Below the pieces are notes generated by a model that saw nothing but the letters and a program-made list of their open reading frames with translations, had not been told where the DNA came from and searched no databases. The position numbers and the translations under genes are program-made. From an uncultured Eubacterium sp. (lineage in GTDB: Bacteria; Bacillota; Clostridia; Lachnospirales; Lachnospiraceae): DNA of 64,000 nt. Location: positions 12,943 through 76,942 of the forward strand of contig URKY01000007.1 in the NCBI GenBank assembly GCA_900548465.1. The letters run 5' to 3'. This document shows positions 26,141-33,703 of the stretch, in pieces. The number at the start of each line of letters is the position of its first letter. Position 1 is the first letter of the stretch.

Positions 26141-26595
26141 ATGTTTCGGGAAGAGCGTTTATATAAGATAGTTGAATTACTGGAAAAAGAAAAAAGCATG
26201 ACAACTCAGGATATTGTTGAAACATGGGAGTGTCAAGGGATACGGCAAGGCGTGACATTATTAAATTAGCCGAAAGTGGAAAGGTTGTCAGAACCCACGG
26301 CGGAATCACGCTTCCTCAGGCACCAAGACTGCCGGAGTGTTATAAGTTAAGAATAAATGACAAGGTAGAAGAGAAAAAGAGAATAGCCAATGTAGCAAAA
26401 GATTTGATAAGAAGCAAAGATGTATGCTATTTGGAGGCATCGACAGCAGTTCTGTACTTATGTTATGTATGCCCAACGGATATAGAAGCTTATTCCAATT
26501 CATTAAATAATGTATTAATTCTGGATCAGAGAAGATGTAGTGTGAACATTATTGGTGGAAAATTAAACCATGACAATAAAAAGTGTCAGAGTTAA
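26141..26595 (+). pseudogene. Frameshifted and truncated DeoR-family regulator
   Basis: The start with AAGGAGATACA is good and the first 27 codons read as the DeoR helix-turn-helix (YKIVELLEKEKSMTTQDIVET). At about 26223 the frame breaks; restoring one A gives ETMGVSRDTARRDI, the expected recognition helix, in the next frame. That frame continues into the sensor domain and stops at 26595 after GGKLNH, about 100 residues short of a normal 250-aa protein. Two independent lesions argue for a real pseudogene, though the frameshift alone could be a read error. Confidence 0.8.
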
Positions 26596-26647
26596 AATCC
26601 CACTTATTGTATAGGAAAAAAGAAAGGATTAAAAATTTTAGAGACGT

Positions 26648-27403
26648 ATGTTAAATAGATTTTCGAGAACAGAACTTTTAGTAGGAAAAGAAAACATGGA
26701 AAAACTGGCAGGTGCCAGAGTGGCTATTTTTGGTGTTGGAGGAGTCGGCGGATATACTGTGGAAGCCCTGGTTAGAAGTGGAATAGGTGAGGTCGATTTA
26801 ATTGACGATGACAAGGTTTGCCTTACAAATATTAACAGACAGATTATTGCCACAACCAGCACAATTGGAAAATATAAAGTTGACGTGGCAAAAGACAGGG
26901 CATTAGATATAAATCCCCATATAAAAGTCAACACTTATAAGACTTTTTACCTGCCGGATACAGCAGATCAGTTTGACTTTACAAAGTATGATTATGTTGT
27001 TGATGCAATTGATACGGTAACGGGAAAGTTACAGTTAATAGAGCAGGCGAAAAGAACAGGAACACCAATTATAAGTTCTATGGGAGCAGGAAATAAAATG
27101 GACCCTACAGCCTTTGAGGTGGCAGACATTTCAAAGACGTCAGTGTGTCCACTGGCAAAAGTTATGCGAAGAGAATTGAAAAAACGTGGAATAAATAACC
27201 TTAAAGTCGTCTATTCAAAAGAGAAAGCATTGACACCAATTGAGGATGAAAGTACAAGCTGCAAAACCGATTGTGTCTGCCCACCGGGAGTAGCAAGAAA
27301 TTGTACCCAGAGAAGACAGGTGCCGGGAAGTACAGCATTTGTGCCTTCTGTTGTAGGACTTATTATAGCAGGAGAAGTTGTAAAAGACATTATAGGTTTT
27401 TAA
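26648..27403 (+). CDS. tcdA: tRNA threonylcarbamoyladenosine dehydratase
   Basis: E1-like ThiF/MoeB-fold enzyme that cyclises t6A37 of tRNA to ct6A using ATP, 251 aa. Nucleotide motif GVGGVGGY (about 29-36), DDDKVCLTNINRQ, and SSMGAGNKMDPTAF. A cysteine run CKTDCVCPPGVARNC near 210-224 is as in TcdA (YgdL/CsdL). The ribosome site is weak (TAGAGACGT). Confidence 0.92.
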   Translation: MLNRFSRTELLVGKENMEKLAGARVAIFGVGGVGGYTVEALVRSGIGEVDLIDDDKVCLTNINRQIIATTSTIGKYKVDVAKDRALDINPHIKVNTYKTFYLPDTADQFDFTKYDYVVDAIDTVTGKLQLIEQAKRTGTPIISSMGAGNKMDPTAFEVADISKTSVCPLAKVMRRELKKRGINNLKVVYSKEKALTPIEDESTSCKTDCVCPPGVARNCTQRRQVPGSTAFVPSVVGLIIAGEVVKDIIGF

Positions 27404-27443
27404 TGGAATTTACCGGTAATTACATATTTCATGGTTATCCTAC

Positions 27444-27497
27444 TTGACAAAATAGGAATTAAAGATATACAATACCTACAAGACTGATAGGAATTAT
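27444..27497 (+). promoter_or_regulatory. rrf2 promoter with two ATAGGAATTA sites
   Basis: TTGACA (27444-27449) and TACAAT (27468-27473) are 18 nt apart. ATAGGAATTA lies inside the spacer (27452-27461) and again downstream (27487-27497). The same word occurs at the metQ promoter, so these are likely binding sites of the Rrf2 protein encoded next (autoregulation). Confidence 0.7.
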
Positions 27498-27515
27498 GTG
27501 CAATGGAGAAGAAAT

Positions 27516-27947
27516 ATGAAATTATCAAAGAAAAGCAGATATGGAATAGCTGCACTAATTGATTTGGCTATTTACCAGAAAGAAGGAAGAGTAGCACTGA
27601 ACAATATTGCAGAAAGAAATAAAATATCACTGCAGTATCTTGAACAGGTATTTGCGGCTCTTAGAAGAAACAAAATAGTAAAAAGTATTAAAGGTGCCCA
27701 GGGTGGATATCTTCTGGCAAAGGATGTAAAAGATATCACAGTGGCAGAAATTATAGATGCTTTAGATGGAACTTACAAGATTGAAGATGAAGAAGGAGAA
27801 AATGTGGCATCCCACATTATTCAGGATAAAATCGTTGACAGGGTAAATGACAACCTTGATGAAATTTTGACTAATATTACTTTGAGGGATTTGCTGGAAG
27901 CTCATGGAGAGTATATAGAATACAATCAGAATATGTATTATATTTAG
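27516..27947 (+). CDS. Rrf2 family transcriptional regulator
   Basis: 143 aa from the ATG at 27516 (GGAGAAGAAAT precedes). Winged helix with KSRYGIAALIDLA, the recognition helix SLQYLEQVFAALRR and wing KGAQGGYLLA. The three cysteines that bind an Fe-S cluster in IscR are absent, as in the cysteine regulator CymR. Together with TAGGAATTA sites before itself and before metQ it is probably a sulfur/cysteine-responsive repressor of the adjacent transport operon. Confidence 0.92.
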   Translation: MKLSKKSRYGIAALIDLAIYQKEGRVALNNIAERNKISLQYLEQVFAALRRNKIVKSIKGAQGGYLLAKDVKDITVAEIIDALDGTYKIEDEEGENVASHIIQDKIVDRVNDNLDEILTNITLRDLLEAHGEYIEYNQNMYYI

Positions 27948-28044
27948 GAGAAAAAGAAAACATTACTTACTGTGATATGCATTTGTAAGACACAATATGG
28001 ATGGTTTCTTTTTTTGCTTTAAAATAAAAAATAAAAAAAGTTAT

Positions 28045-28122
28045 AAATTCCTATTGACAATATATGAATTGAATGGTAGTATACATACCAACGACAAAAC
28101 CTGCAAACCAAGTAGGAATTAT
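28045..28122 (+). promoter_or_regulatory. metQ operon promoter with Rrf2-type sites
   Basis: TTGACA (28054-28059), exact 17-nt spacer, TAGTAT (28077-28082). AAATTCCTAT (28045-28054, inverted form) overlaps the -35 and GTAGGAATTAT (28112-28122) lies downstream, bracketing the promoter with the words found at the rrf2 gene. Confidence 0.75.
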
Positions 28123-28147
28123 ATGATAAAAACAGGAGGAAAAAGAG

Positions 28148-28252
28148 ATGCGTACAATTAAGACACTTGCAGATAGATTTTACATGTGCAGTATGATGTG
28201 TGGCTTTAGCAGATATTACATCATACCTAATTTGTGTGCGTCGAATTTCTAG
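28148..28252 (+). CDS. 34-aa Met/Cys-rich leader peptide
   Basis: ATG at 28148 preceded by ACAGGAGGAAAAAGAG, a near-perfect ribosome site. Codons 13-18 read Met-Cys-Ser-Met-Met-Cys; Cys30 is near the end and TAG is at 28250. The ORF spans the RNA segments that form alternative hairpins before a terminator and the methionine-transport operon, so it is judged a regulatory leader rather than a functional protein. Confidence 0.75.
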   Translation: MRTIKTLADRFYMCSMMCGFSRYYIIPNLCASNF

Positions 28253-28312
28253 ACCGTAATCAAATAAATAAGATGTAATATCTGGGAAGCCAAAAAAGGC
28301 TTCCCATTTTTA
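28193..28312 (+). promoter_or_regulatory. Transcription attenuator before metQ
   Basis: Three pairings compete. A: ATGATGT (28193-28199) with ACATCAT (28218-28224), inside the leader ORF. B: AGATATTACATC (28211-28222) with GATGTAATATCT (28272-28283), extendable by GGCTT (28202-28206) with AAGCC (28287-28291). C: the terminator GGGAAGCC (28284-28291) with GGCTTCCC (28298-28305), then ATTTTTATT. A excludes B, and extended B uses the left arm of C. A ribosome stalled at the Met/Cys codons would block A, allow B and prevent termination. Confidence 0.75.
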
Positions 28313-28378
28313 TTGCCTACTAAAAGGGCTATTGCAGGGTCGATAAATATATTAAAAAAGAAAGAAGAGGTAATTATT

Positions 28379-29215
28379 ATGAAAAAGAAACTTTATTTAT
28401 TATTAGCATTAGTATTAGCAGTGGCGTCATTAACAGCTTGCGGATCATCAGATAAGAAGGATGACAGCAAAAAGGCAGAAAGCAAGGGTACATTAAAGGT
28501 TGCAGCATCTGCTACACCACATGCAGAAATTTTGGAAGAAGCAAAGAAAATACTTAAAGACAAAGGTTGGGATTTACAGGTACAGGTATTTGATGATTAT
28601 GTTCAGCCAAACAATGTTGTAGAAAGTGGAGATTTTGATGCGAATTATTTCCAGCACATTCCATATTTAGAGCAGTTCAATAAAGAAAAGGGAACACACC
28701 TTGTAAATGCAGGTGGAATTCACTATGAACCATTTGGAATTTATCCGGGAACAAAGAAAAAACTTGATGAATTAGCAGAAGGTGATACAATTGCAGTACC
28801 TAACGATACAACAAATGAAGCAAGAGCTTTGTTATTGCTTGAAGCAAACGGTATAATCAAATTAAAAGATGGTGCAGGTCTTACAGCAACAGTTAAAGAT
28901 ATTGCAGAAAATCCAAAGAATGTTAAAATACAGGAGTTAGAGGCAGCACAGGTACCAAGAGTAAAAGATGAAGTTGCATTCGTAGTATTAAATGGTAACT
29001 ATGCATTACAGGCAGGCTTCTCAGTATCTAAAGATTCTATCGCTTATGAAAAATCAGACTCAGAAGCAGCAAAGACATACGTAAATGTTATTGCAGTAAA
29101 GAAGGGTAATGAAAACAAACCTGGAATTAAAGCTTTAGTAGAAGTACTTAAGTCAGATGAAATTAAAAAATTCATTAATGACAAATATGATGGAGCCGTA
29201 GTACCATTTGAATAA
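28379..29215 (+). CDS. metQ: Methionine-type ABC transporter substrate-binding lipoprotein
   Basis: 278 aa from the ATG at 28379 (AGAAGAGG precedes). Lipoprotein signal with LTAC lipobox (C21). The body is NlpA/MetQ: ATPHAEILEEA, FDANYFQHIPYLEQFN, GIYPGTKKKLDEL and the ligand-contact region NDTTNEARALLLLEANG. Anchored outside the membrane, it delivers methionine (or a related sulfur amino acid such as cystine) to MetI/MetN encoded downstream. Confidence 0.93.
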   Translation: MKKKLYLLLALVLAVASLTACGSSDKKDDSKKAESKGTLKVAASATPHAEILEEAKKILKDKGWDLQVQVFDDYVQPNNVVESGDFDANYFQHIPYLEQFNKEKGTHLVNAGGIHYEPFGIYPGTKKKLDELAEGDTIAVPNDTTNEARALLLLEANGIIKLKDGAGLTATVKDIAENPKNVKIQELEAAQVPRVKDEVAFVVLNGNYALQAGFSVSKDSIAYEKSDSEAAKTYVNVIAVKKGNENKPGIKALVEVLKSDEIKKFINDKYDGAVVPFE

Positions 29216-29223
29216 AAATAAAA

Positions 29224-29254
29224 ACACCGGGGAGCAAATGCTCCCTTTAGGTGT
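29224..29254 (+). other. Intercistronic hairpin after metQ
   Basis: ACACC/GGTGT encloses a GGGAGCA/TGCTCCC stem, without a T tract. It may protect the metQ message end so the binding protein is made in excess over the next genes. Confidence 0.55.
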
Positions 29255-29273
29255 GTAAGGGAAAAGGATCAAT

Positions 29274-30395
29274 ATGGAGATTACATTACAGGAATTAAAA
29301 GAATTAGAAGAAAATCAGTATGAACTGGTGGATATGAGAGATGAAGGAGAACTGGCTTATGGTACAATACCGGGGGCAGTTCATATCCCAATAGAGAATT
29401 TTGACGAAATAAAAGATAATGACAAAAAATATGTTTTGTTTTGCACAAGAGGAATCAAGACAAAAGAAATTGCGGAAGAATTACAGACCAGAGGCGTGGA
29501 TGCCTACAGCTTAAAAGGTGGATACACGGCATGGTTGCTTGAAAAAATGAATGATGACATAAGCCGACAAAAAGCCGGTGACGTAGAAAGAAGTCTTCAG
29601 AAAAAGTTTAGAAAACAAATATGGAGCAAATTCACAAAAGCCATTAGAGAGTATGAACTGGTAAAAGAAGGCGACAAAATAGCAGTCTGTATATCCGGTG
29701 GAAAAGACTCAATGCTGATGGCAAAACTCTTTCAGCAATTGAAAAAGTACAGCATTTATGATTTTGATGTTAAGTACCTTGTAATGGATCCGGGATACAA
29801 CGAAGCCAACAGAAAAGTAATAGAAGAAAATGCAAAAAAACTTGGAATCCCAATAACAATATTTGAGTCGGATATTTTTGATTCCGTGTATAATGTAGAA
29901 AAATCTCCCTGTTACCTTTGTGCCAGAATGAGAAGAGGACATCTTTACAGTTATGCAAAAGAATTAGGATGCAATAAAATAGCACTGGGACATCACTATG
30001 ATGACGTTATAGAAACAATTCTTATGGGAATGCTTTACGGTGCCCAGATGCAGACTATGATGCCGAAACTTCACAGTACCAATTTCGAGGGAATGGAATT
30101 AATCAGACCGCTGTATTTAATTAGGGAGGATGACATAATAAAGTGGCGTGATTATAATGATTTACATTTTATACAGTGTGCATGTAAATTTACTGATACC
30201 TGTACAACATGTAATAATGAAGAAGCAAAATCAAAGCGAATGGAAATAAAACAATTAATTAAAGAGATGAAAAAGACTAATCCGTTTGTTGAAAGCAATA
30301 TTTTCAGAAGTGTTGAAAACGTAAGTATGGATACCGTAATATCTTACAAGAAAAAGGGAGTTAAACATCACTTCCTTGATGAATATGATTCATAA
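29274..30395 (+). CDS. Rhodanese fused to TtcA-like PP-loop ATPase
   Basis: 373 aa. An N-terminal rhodanese domain (about 1-95) has the persulfide cysteine C57 in LFCTRGIKTK and the VDMRDEGE entry. After a linker comes an N-type PP-loop domain with SGGKDS (141-146), GHHYDDVIETILM, and C213-x2-C216 in CYLCARMRRG, plus a later QCACKF...C..C set, as in TtcA-type 2-thiolation enzymes. This pairs a sulfur carrier with an ATP-dependent sulfur-insertion enzyme in one chain. It lies between metQ and metN, so sulfur relay coupled to sulfur amino-acid supply is likely; the thiolated substrate is unknown. Confidence 0.85.
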   Translation: MEITLQELKELEENQYELVDMRDEGELAYGTIPGAVHIPIENFDEIKDNDKKYVLFCTRGIKTKEIAEELQTRGVDAYSLKGGYTAWLLEKMNDDISRQKAGDVERSLQKKFRKQIWSKFTKAIREYELVKEGDKIAVCISGGKDSMLMAKLFQQLKKYSIYDFDVKYLVMDPGYNEANRKVIEENAKKLGIPITIFESDIFDSVYNVEKSPCYLCARMRRGHLYSYAKELGCNKIALGHHYDDVIETILMGMLYGAQMQTMMPKLHSTNFEGMELIRPLYLIREDDIIKWRDYNDLHFIQCACKFTDTCTTCNNEEAKSKRMEIKQLIKEMKKTNPFVESNIFRSVENVSMDTVISYKKKGVKHHFLDEYDS

Positions 30396-30438
30396 AAGAT
30401 ATAACAGTACAGAAAAAACAGAAAGTATGAGAGAAAAA

Positions 30439-31227
30439 ATGGAATCAATAATTAAAGTAGAAAATTTAACAAAAACATTTACGTCGAAAAGTGGAAATGT
30501 AGAAGCAGTAAGAAATGTAAATTTCGAAGTGGAAAAAGGTGATATTTTTGGCATAATAGGACTTTCAGGAGCAGGAAAAAGTACTCTTGTAAGATGCCTT
30601 AATCTGCTTGAAAAACCTACTGGTGGAAAAGTAATTGTTAACGGTAAGGACTTAACAAAGCTTTCAGAGAAAGAATTAAGAAAAGAAAGACAAAACATAG
30701 GAATGATTTTTCAGCATTTTAATTTACTTATGCAGAGAAATGTTTTGGGGAATGTGTGCTTTCCAATGGAAATAGCCGGTATTAAAAAGAACGAAGCTAA
30801 AAAGAGAGCATATGAACTGCTTAAAATTGTTGGACTTGAAGACAAGGCAGCTGCGTATCCTGCACAGCTTTCCGGAGGACAGCAGCAGAGAGTGGCAATT
30901 GCAAGGGTATTGGCAAACAATCCGGACATCCTTCTTTGTGATGAGGCAACAAGTGCATTGGATCCTCAGACTACAAAATCAATACTTGAGTTACTGAAGA
31001 AAATTAATAGAGAAGAAGGTATTACAATAGTAATAATTACTCATTCCATGAGTGTTGTTAAGGAAATATGCAATAATGTGGCTGTGCTGGAAAATGGTGT
31101 TGCCGTTGAAATAGAAAAGACAGAAGAACTGTTTAAAAACCCTAAAACTGATATAGCAAAGAAACTTGTATATATTGGCGGGGAAATGAATTTAAGTCAG
31201 AAGGAGTTGGATGAATATGTGGGATAA
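30439..31227 (+). CDS. metN: Methionine ABC transporter ATP-binding protein (short form)
   Basis: About 262 aa. Walker A GLSGAGKST, Q-loop FQHFNLL, signature LSGGQQQR, Walker B ILLCDEATSALD and the His switch THS are all present. MetN normally carries a C-terminal NIL domain of about 100 aa that senses methionine; here the chain stops soon after the ATPase core (ends LSQKELDEYVG), so direct substrate inhibition is probably missing. The start is uncertain: ATG 30427 and 30439 both have weak sites; an upstream ATG would overlap the preceding gene. It overlaps metI by 17 nt. Confidence 0.92.
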   Translation: MESIIKVENLTKTFTSKSGNVEAVRNVNFEVEKGDIFGIIGLSGAGKSTLVRCLNLLEKPTGGKVIVNGKDLTKLSEKELRKERQNIGMIFQHFNLLMQRNVLGNVCFPMEIAGIKKNEAKKRAYELLKIVGLEDKAAAYPAQLSGGQQQRVAIARVLANNPDILLCDEATSALDPQTTKSILELLKKINREEGITIVIITHSMSVVKEICNNVAVLENGVAVEIEKTEELFKNPKTDIAKKLVYIGGEMNLSQKELDEYVG

Positions 31228-31879
31228 TGCGACAATAACAATGATATTAGAAGGAACAAGAGATACTTTGTACATGACTCTTGCATCAACTTTCTTTGGC
31301 TATATTTTGGGACTGCCCTTAGGAGTGATTCTGGCAGTGACCGACAAAGACGGAATAAGACCGAATACGCTCGTTTACAAAATATTGGATGTAATTACTA
31401 ATATATTAAGAAGTATTCCATTTTTGATTTTGCTGATTCTTGTAATACCTGTAACAAGATTTATAGTTGGAAAAAGTTATGGTTCAACAGCAACCATAAT
31501 TCCACTGGTAATTGCAGCAGCACCGTTTATCGCCAGAATGGTAGAGTCATCAATTAAGGAAGTGGACAAAGGCGTTATAGAAGCTGCTCAAAGTATGGGA
31601 GCCGGAACATTCACAATTATATGGAAGGTTCTTTTAGCTGAAGCCAGAACATCTCTGTTGGTAGGCGTTACAATTGCCCTTGGAACAATACTTGGATATT
31701 CAGCAATGTCGGGTGCCGTAGGTGGCGGCGGACTTGGTGATATTGCAATAAGATACGGTTATTACAGATATCAGACGGACATAATGCTTGTCACCATAGT
31801 AATTCTTGTCTTATTAGTTCAAATAATGCAATGGATTGGAATGCTCTTGTCTAAAAAACTGGACAGAAGAAAAGTATAA
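31211..31879 (+). CDS. metI: Methionine ABC transporter permease
   Basis: 222 aa, about five membrane helices, with the EAA loop (EAAQSMGAGTFTIIWKVLLAEAR) that docks on MetN. AAGGAG lies inside the metN end, 4 nt before ATG 31211 and 10 nt before an alternative ATG 31217. Its stop codon touches the left arm of a long foldback repeat. Confidence 0.95.
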   Translation: MNMWDNATITMILEGTRDTLYMTLASTFFGYILGLPLGVILAVTDKDGIRPNTLVYKILDVITNILRSIPFLILLILVIPVTRFIVGKSYGSTATIIPLVIAAAPFIARMVESSIKEVDKGVIEAAQSMGAGTFTIIWKVLLAEARTSLLVGVTIALGTILGYSAMSGAVGGGGLGDIAIRYGYYRYQTDIMLVTIVILVLLVQIMQWIGMLLSKKLDRRKV

Positions 31880-32155
31880 TAATATTTGTATCAACCGGGA
31901 CCGGGGAAAAGTCCGGATGGAAATAAGAAAATTTTATCAATATTTAATCGTAAAAAGAAACGGCTTATTGTTTGCAGTACCGATGCAATTCGCATAGAAT
32001 TTTTGATAAATTCTATACTCAGTGCATCTGAAAAAGTGATTTCGAAATCACTTTTTCCCTGTAAAAATCAACCGTTTCTTTTTACTTAAATATATATAAA
32101 ATTTTAATCATTCCCATCCGGACTTTTTCCCGGTCCCGATTAATGCAAATATTGT
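31878..32155. repeat. Foldback element 1 (about 278 bp inverted repeat)
   Basis: Outer arms of about 85 bp are nearly complementary end to end: CGGGACCGGGGAAAAGTCC on the left matches the reverse of the right arm, as do AATATTTGTAT, AAAATTTTAT and GTAAAAAGAAACGG. The centre holds two more hairpins: GATGCA..ATAGAATTT with AAATTCTAT..GCATC, and a perfect 28-bp palindrome at about 32029-32056 (GAAAAAGTGATTT and its complement). There is no ORF with a ribosome site. It fills the metI-to-32256 gap, so it probably ends metI transcription. Its core differs from elements 2 and 3. Confidence 0.85.
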
Positions 32156-32255
32156 TATAACCTTTTGTATGTAGTATTTACTAAAAGTAATGCTTATGTT
32201 AAAATAAAAGACAATTATGGGTTTCTATACCAAAATAAACTTTTAGGGAGATTGT

Positions 32256-32690
32256 ATGCTTAATAATGAGAAAATAACATTGATGACAAAGTTGTCATTG
32301 TACGAGCAGAAAAATCAAAAAAAAGAAATTAAAACAAGTCGTTTTTTCAAGAGTGATTACATGCTGATGAAGATGCTAAGTTCTTTTTTTTACATTACGG
32401 TGGCATATATTCTGGCACTTGTGTTGTGGATTATGTATGGTTCGGAACATCTTGTGGCAGGACTGACCACAACGGGAAAATTTATAGGAATAGTTACGGT
32501 GCTTGTCTTAATATATATTATTGTTACGGTAGCGTATATGATTTTCAGCTATGCTTTCTTTTCCAAAAGATTTAAGAAAATAAGAAAAAACCTGAAAGAA
32601 TATAATGGAGACCTGAAAACATTGCATAGAATTCAGGAATTAGAATACGATGCGATAATAGATGAATTAGAAGAAAGTGAGGAGGAGTAA
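32256..32690 (+). CDS. Small membrane protein, unknown function
   Basis: 144 aa with two clear membrane helices (about 42-62 and 75-100), a basic N-terminal segment and an acidic C-terminus (EELEESEEE). TTTAGGGAGATTGT precedes the ATG. Its stop shares a base with the next start (TAATG), so the two membrane proteins are coupled. No family recognised. Confidence 0.75.
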   Translation: MLNNEKITLMTKLSLYEQKNQKKEIKTSRFFKSDYMLMKMLSSFFYITVAYILALVLWIMYGSEHLVAGLTTTGKFIGIVTVLVLIYIIVTVAYMIFSYAFFSKRFKKIRKNLKEYNGDLKTLHRIQELEYDAIIDELEESEEE

Positions 32691-33643
32691 TGACGTCATT
32701 AATTGAACTTAAAGAAAAATTAAAAAACATATATGCTGAGCACGAAACATACTTAAGACTAATCTTCAAATTCATTGCTGCATTTATTGCATTGATTTTG
32801 ATTAAAAGTAATATAGGATTTATGAAGCCTATTAATATGTGGATTGTTATCGCGGGAGCAGCAGTAGTTTGTATGTTTTTATCATGGGGAGCAGTGTCTG
32901 TTGTTTTAGCTGTGGATATAATTGTAAATGTATTTGCAGTGTCATTAGAGCTTGGACTACTGATATTAACGGTAATGATTATTATGTTTATACTGTTCTT
33001 TAGATTTACACCTAAAGAAGGAGCCATGCTTATTATAGTTCCATTGGCATTTTTCCTAAAAATCCCATATTTTATACCTATTGCAGTGGGATTAGTTTGT
33101 ACACCGGTTTCAATTGTTTCCGTAACTTTTGGAACAATAATATATTTTATGTTGGATGTTATAAGCAAGAACGCAACGGCAATTAATAATATATCAGGTG
33201 GAAGCACAAGTGTTACTAGCATTAATTCAATAATTAATATGATGGGTAACAACGTTGAAATGATTCTGACAATTGTAGCGTTTATTGTTACGATTCTTGT
33301 TGTGTACTTTATAAAGAGAACATCCGTGAATAATTCATGGTCAATAGCTATCATTGTTGGAGGAATTGTTGATTTAGTTATTATTCTTGTAGGCTCAACA
33401 GTATTAAACACAAATAGTTCACTAATTTGGATTATTGTGGGAACGTTGATATCCGTTTTGCTTGCGTTTATTGTACAGTTTTTTGTATTTTCGGTAGATT
33501 ATTCAAGAACTGAGCATACACAGTTTGAAGATGACGAATACTATTACTATGTAAAGGCAGTTCCAAAGATTAATGTTACTGCTCCGGAAATGAACGTTAA
33601 GAGGATTAATGCCCAAAGAAGAAAGATTGGCAATAAAAAATAA
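32690..33643 (+). CDS. Polytopic membrane protein, unknown function
   Basis: 317 aa with about eight hydrophobic segments and a basic C-terminal tail (NVKRINAQRRKIGNKK). Coupled to the preceding small membrane protein by a TAATG overlap and 60 nt upstream of cdaA. I cannot assign a family; co-orientation with cdaA-cdaR suggests an envelope-related role. A 279-codon open frame on the opposite strand is a shadow of its repeated I/V/L codons. Confidence 0.75.
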   Translation: MTSLIELKEKLKNIYAEHETYLRLIFKFIAAFIALILIKSNIGFMKPINMWIVIAGAAVVCMFLSWGAVSVVLAVDIIVNVFAVSLELGLLILTVMIIMFILFFRFTPKEGAMLIIVPLAFFLKIPYFIPIAVGLVCTPVSIVSVTFGTIIYFMLDVISKNATAINNISGGSTSVTSINSIINMMGNNVEMILTIVAFIVTILVVYFIKRTSVNNSWSIAIIVGGIVDLVIILVGSTVLNTNSSLIWIIVGTLISVLLAFIVQFFVFSVDYSRTEHTQFEDDEYYYYVKAVPKINVTAPEMNVKRINAQRRKIGNKK

Positions 33644-33703
33644 AAAATGCAATAAAAAGTACAGTTTATTCGTTTAATGTAAAAAACAGAAAGGAGAGTA
33701 GAA

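Noticed and set aside
28083..28380. SAM riboswitch or T-box before metQ
   Set aside because: No T-box GGTGGNACCGCG sequence or SAM-I core seen; leader ORF and competing hairpins explain the region better.
31886..32089. 67-codon frame in foldback element 1
   Set aside because: Read across the inverted repeat; no ribosome site.
32572..33411. 279-codon frame on the minus strand
   Set aside because: Antisense shadow of a membrane-protein gene; sequence is a T/I/N-rich reflection of hydrophobic codons and no ribosome site was seen.
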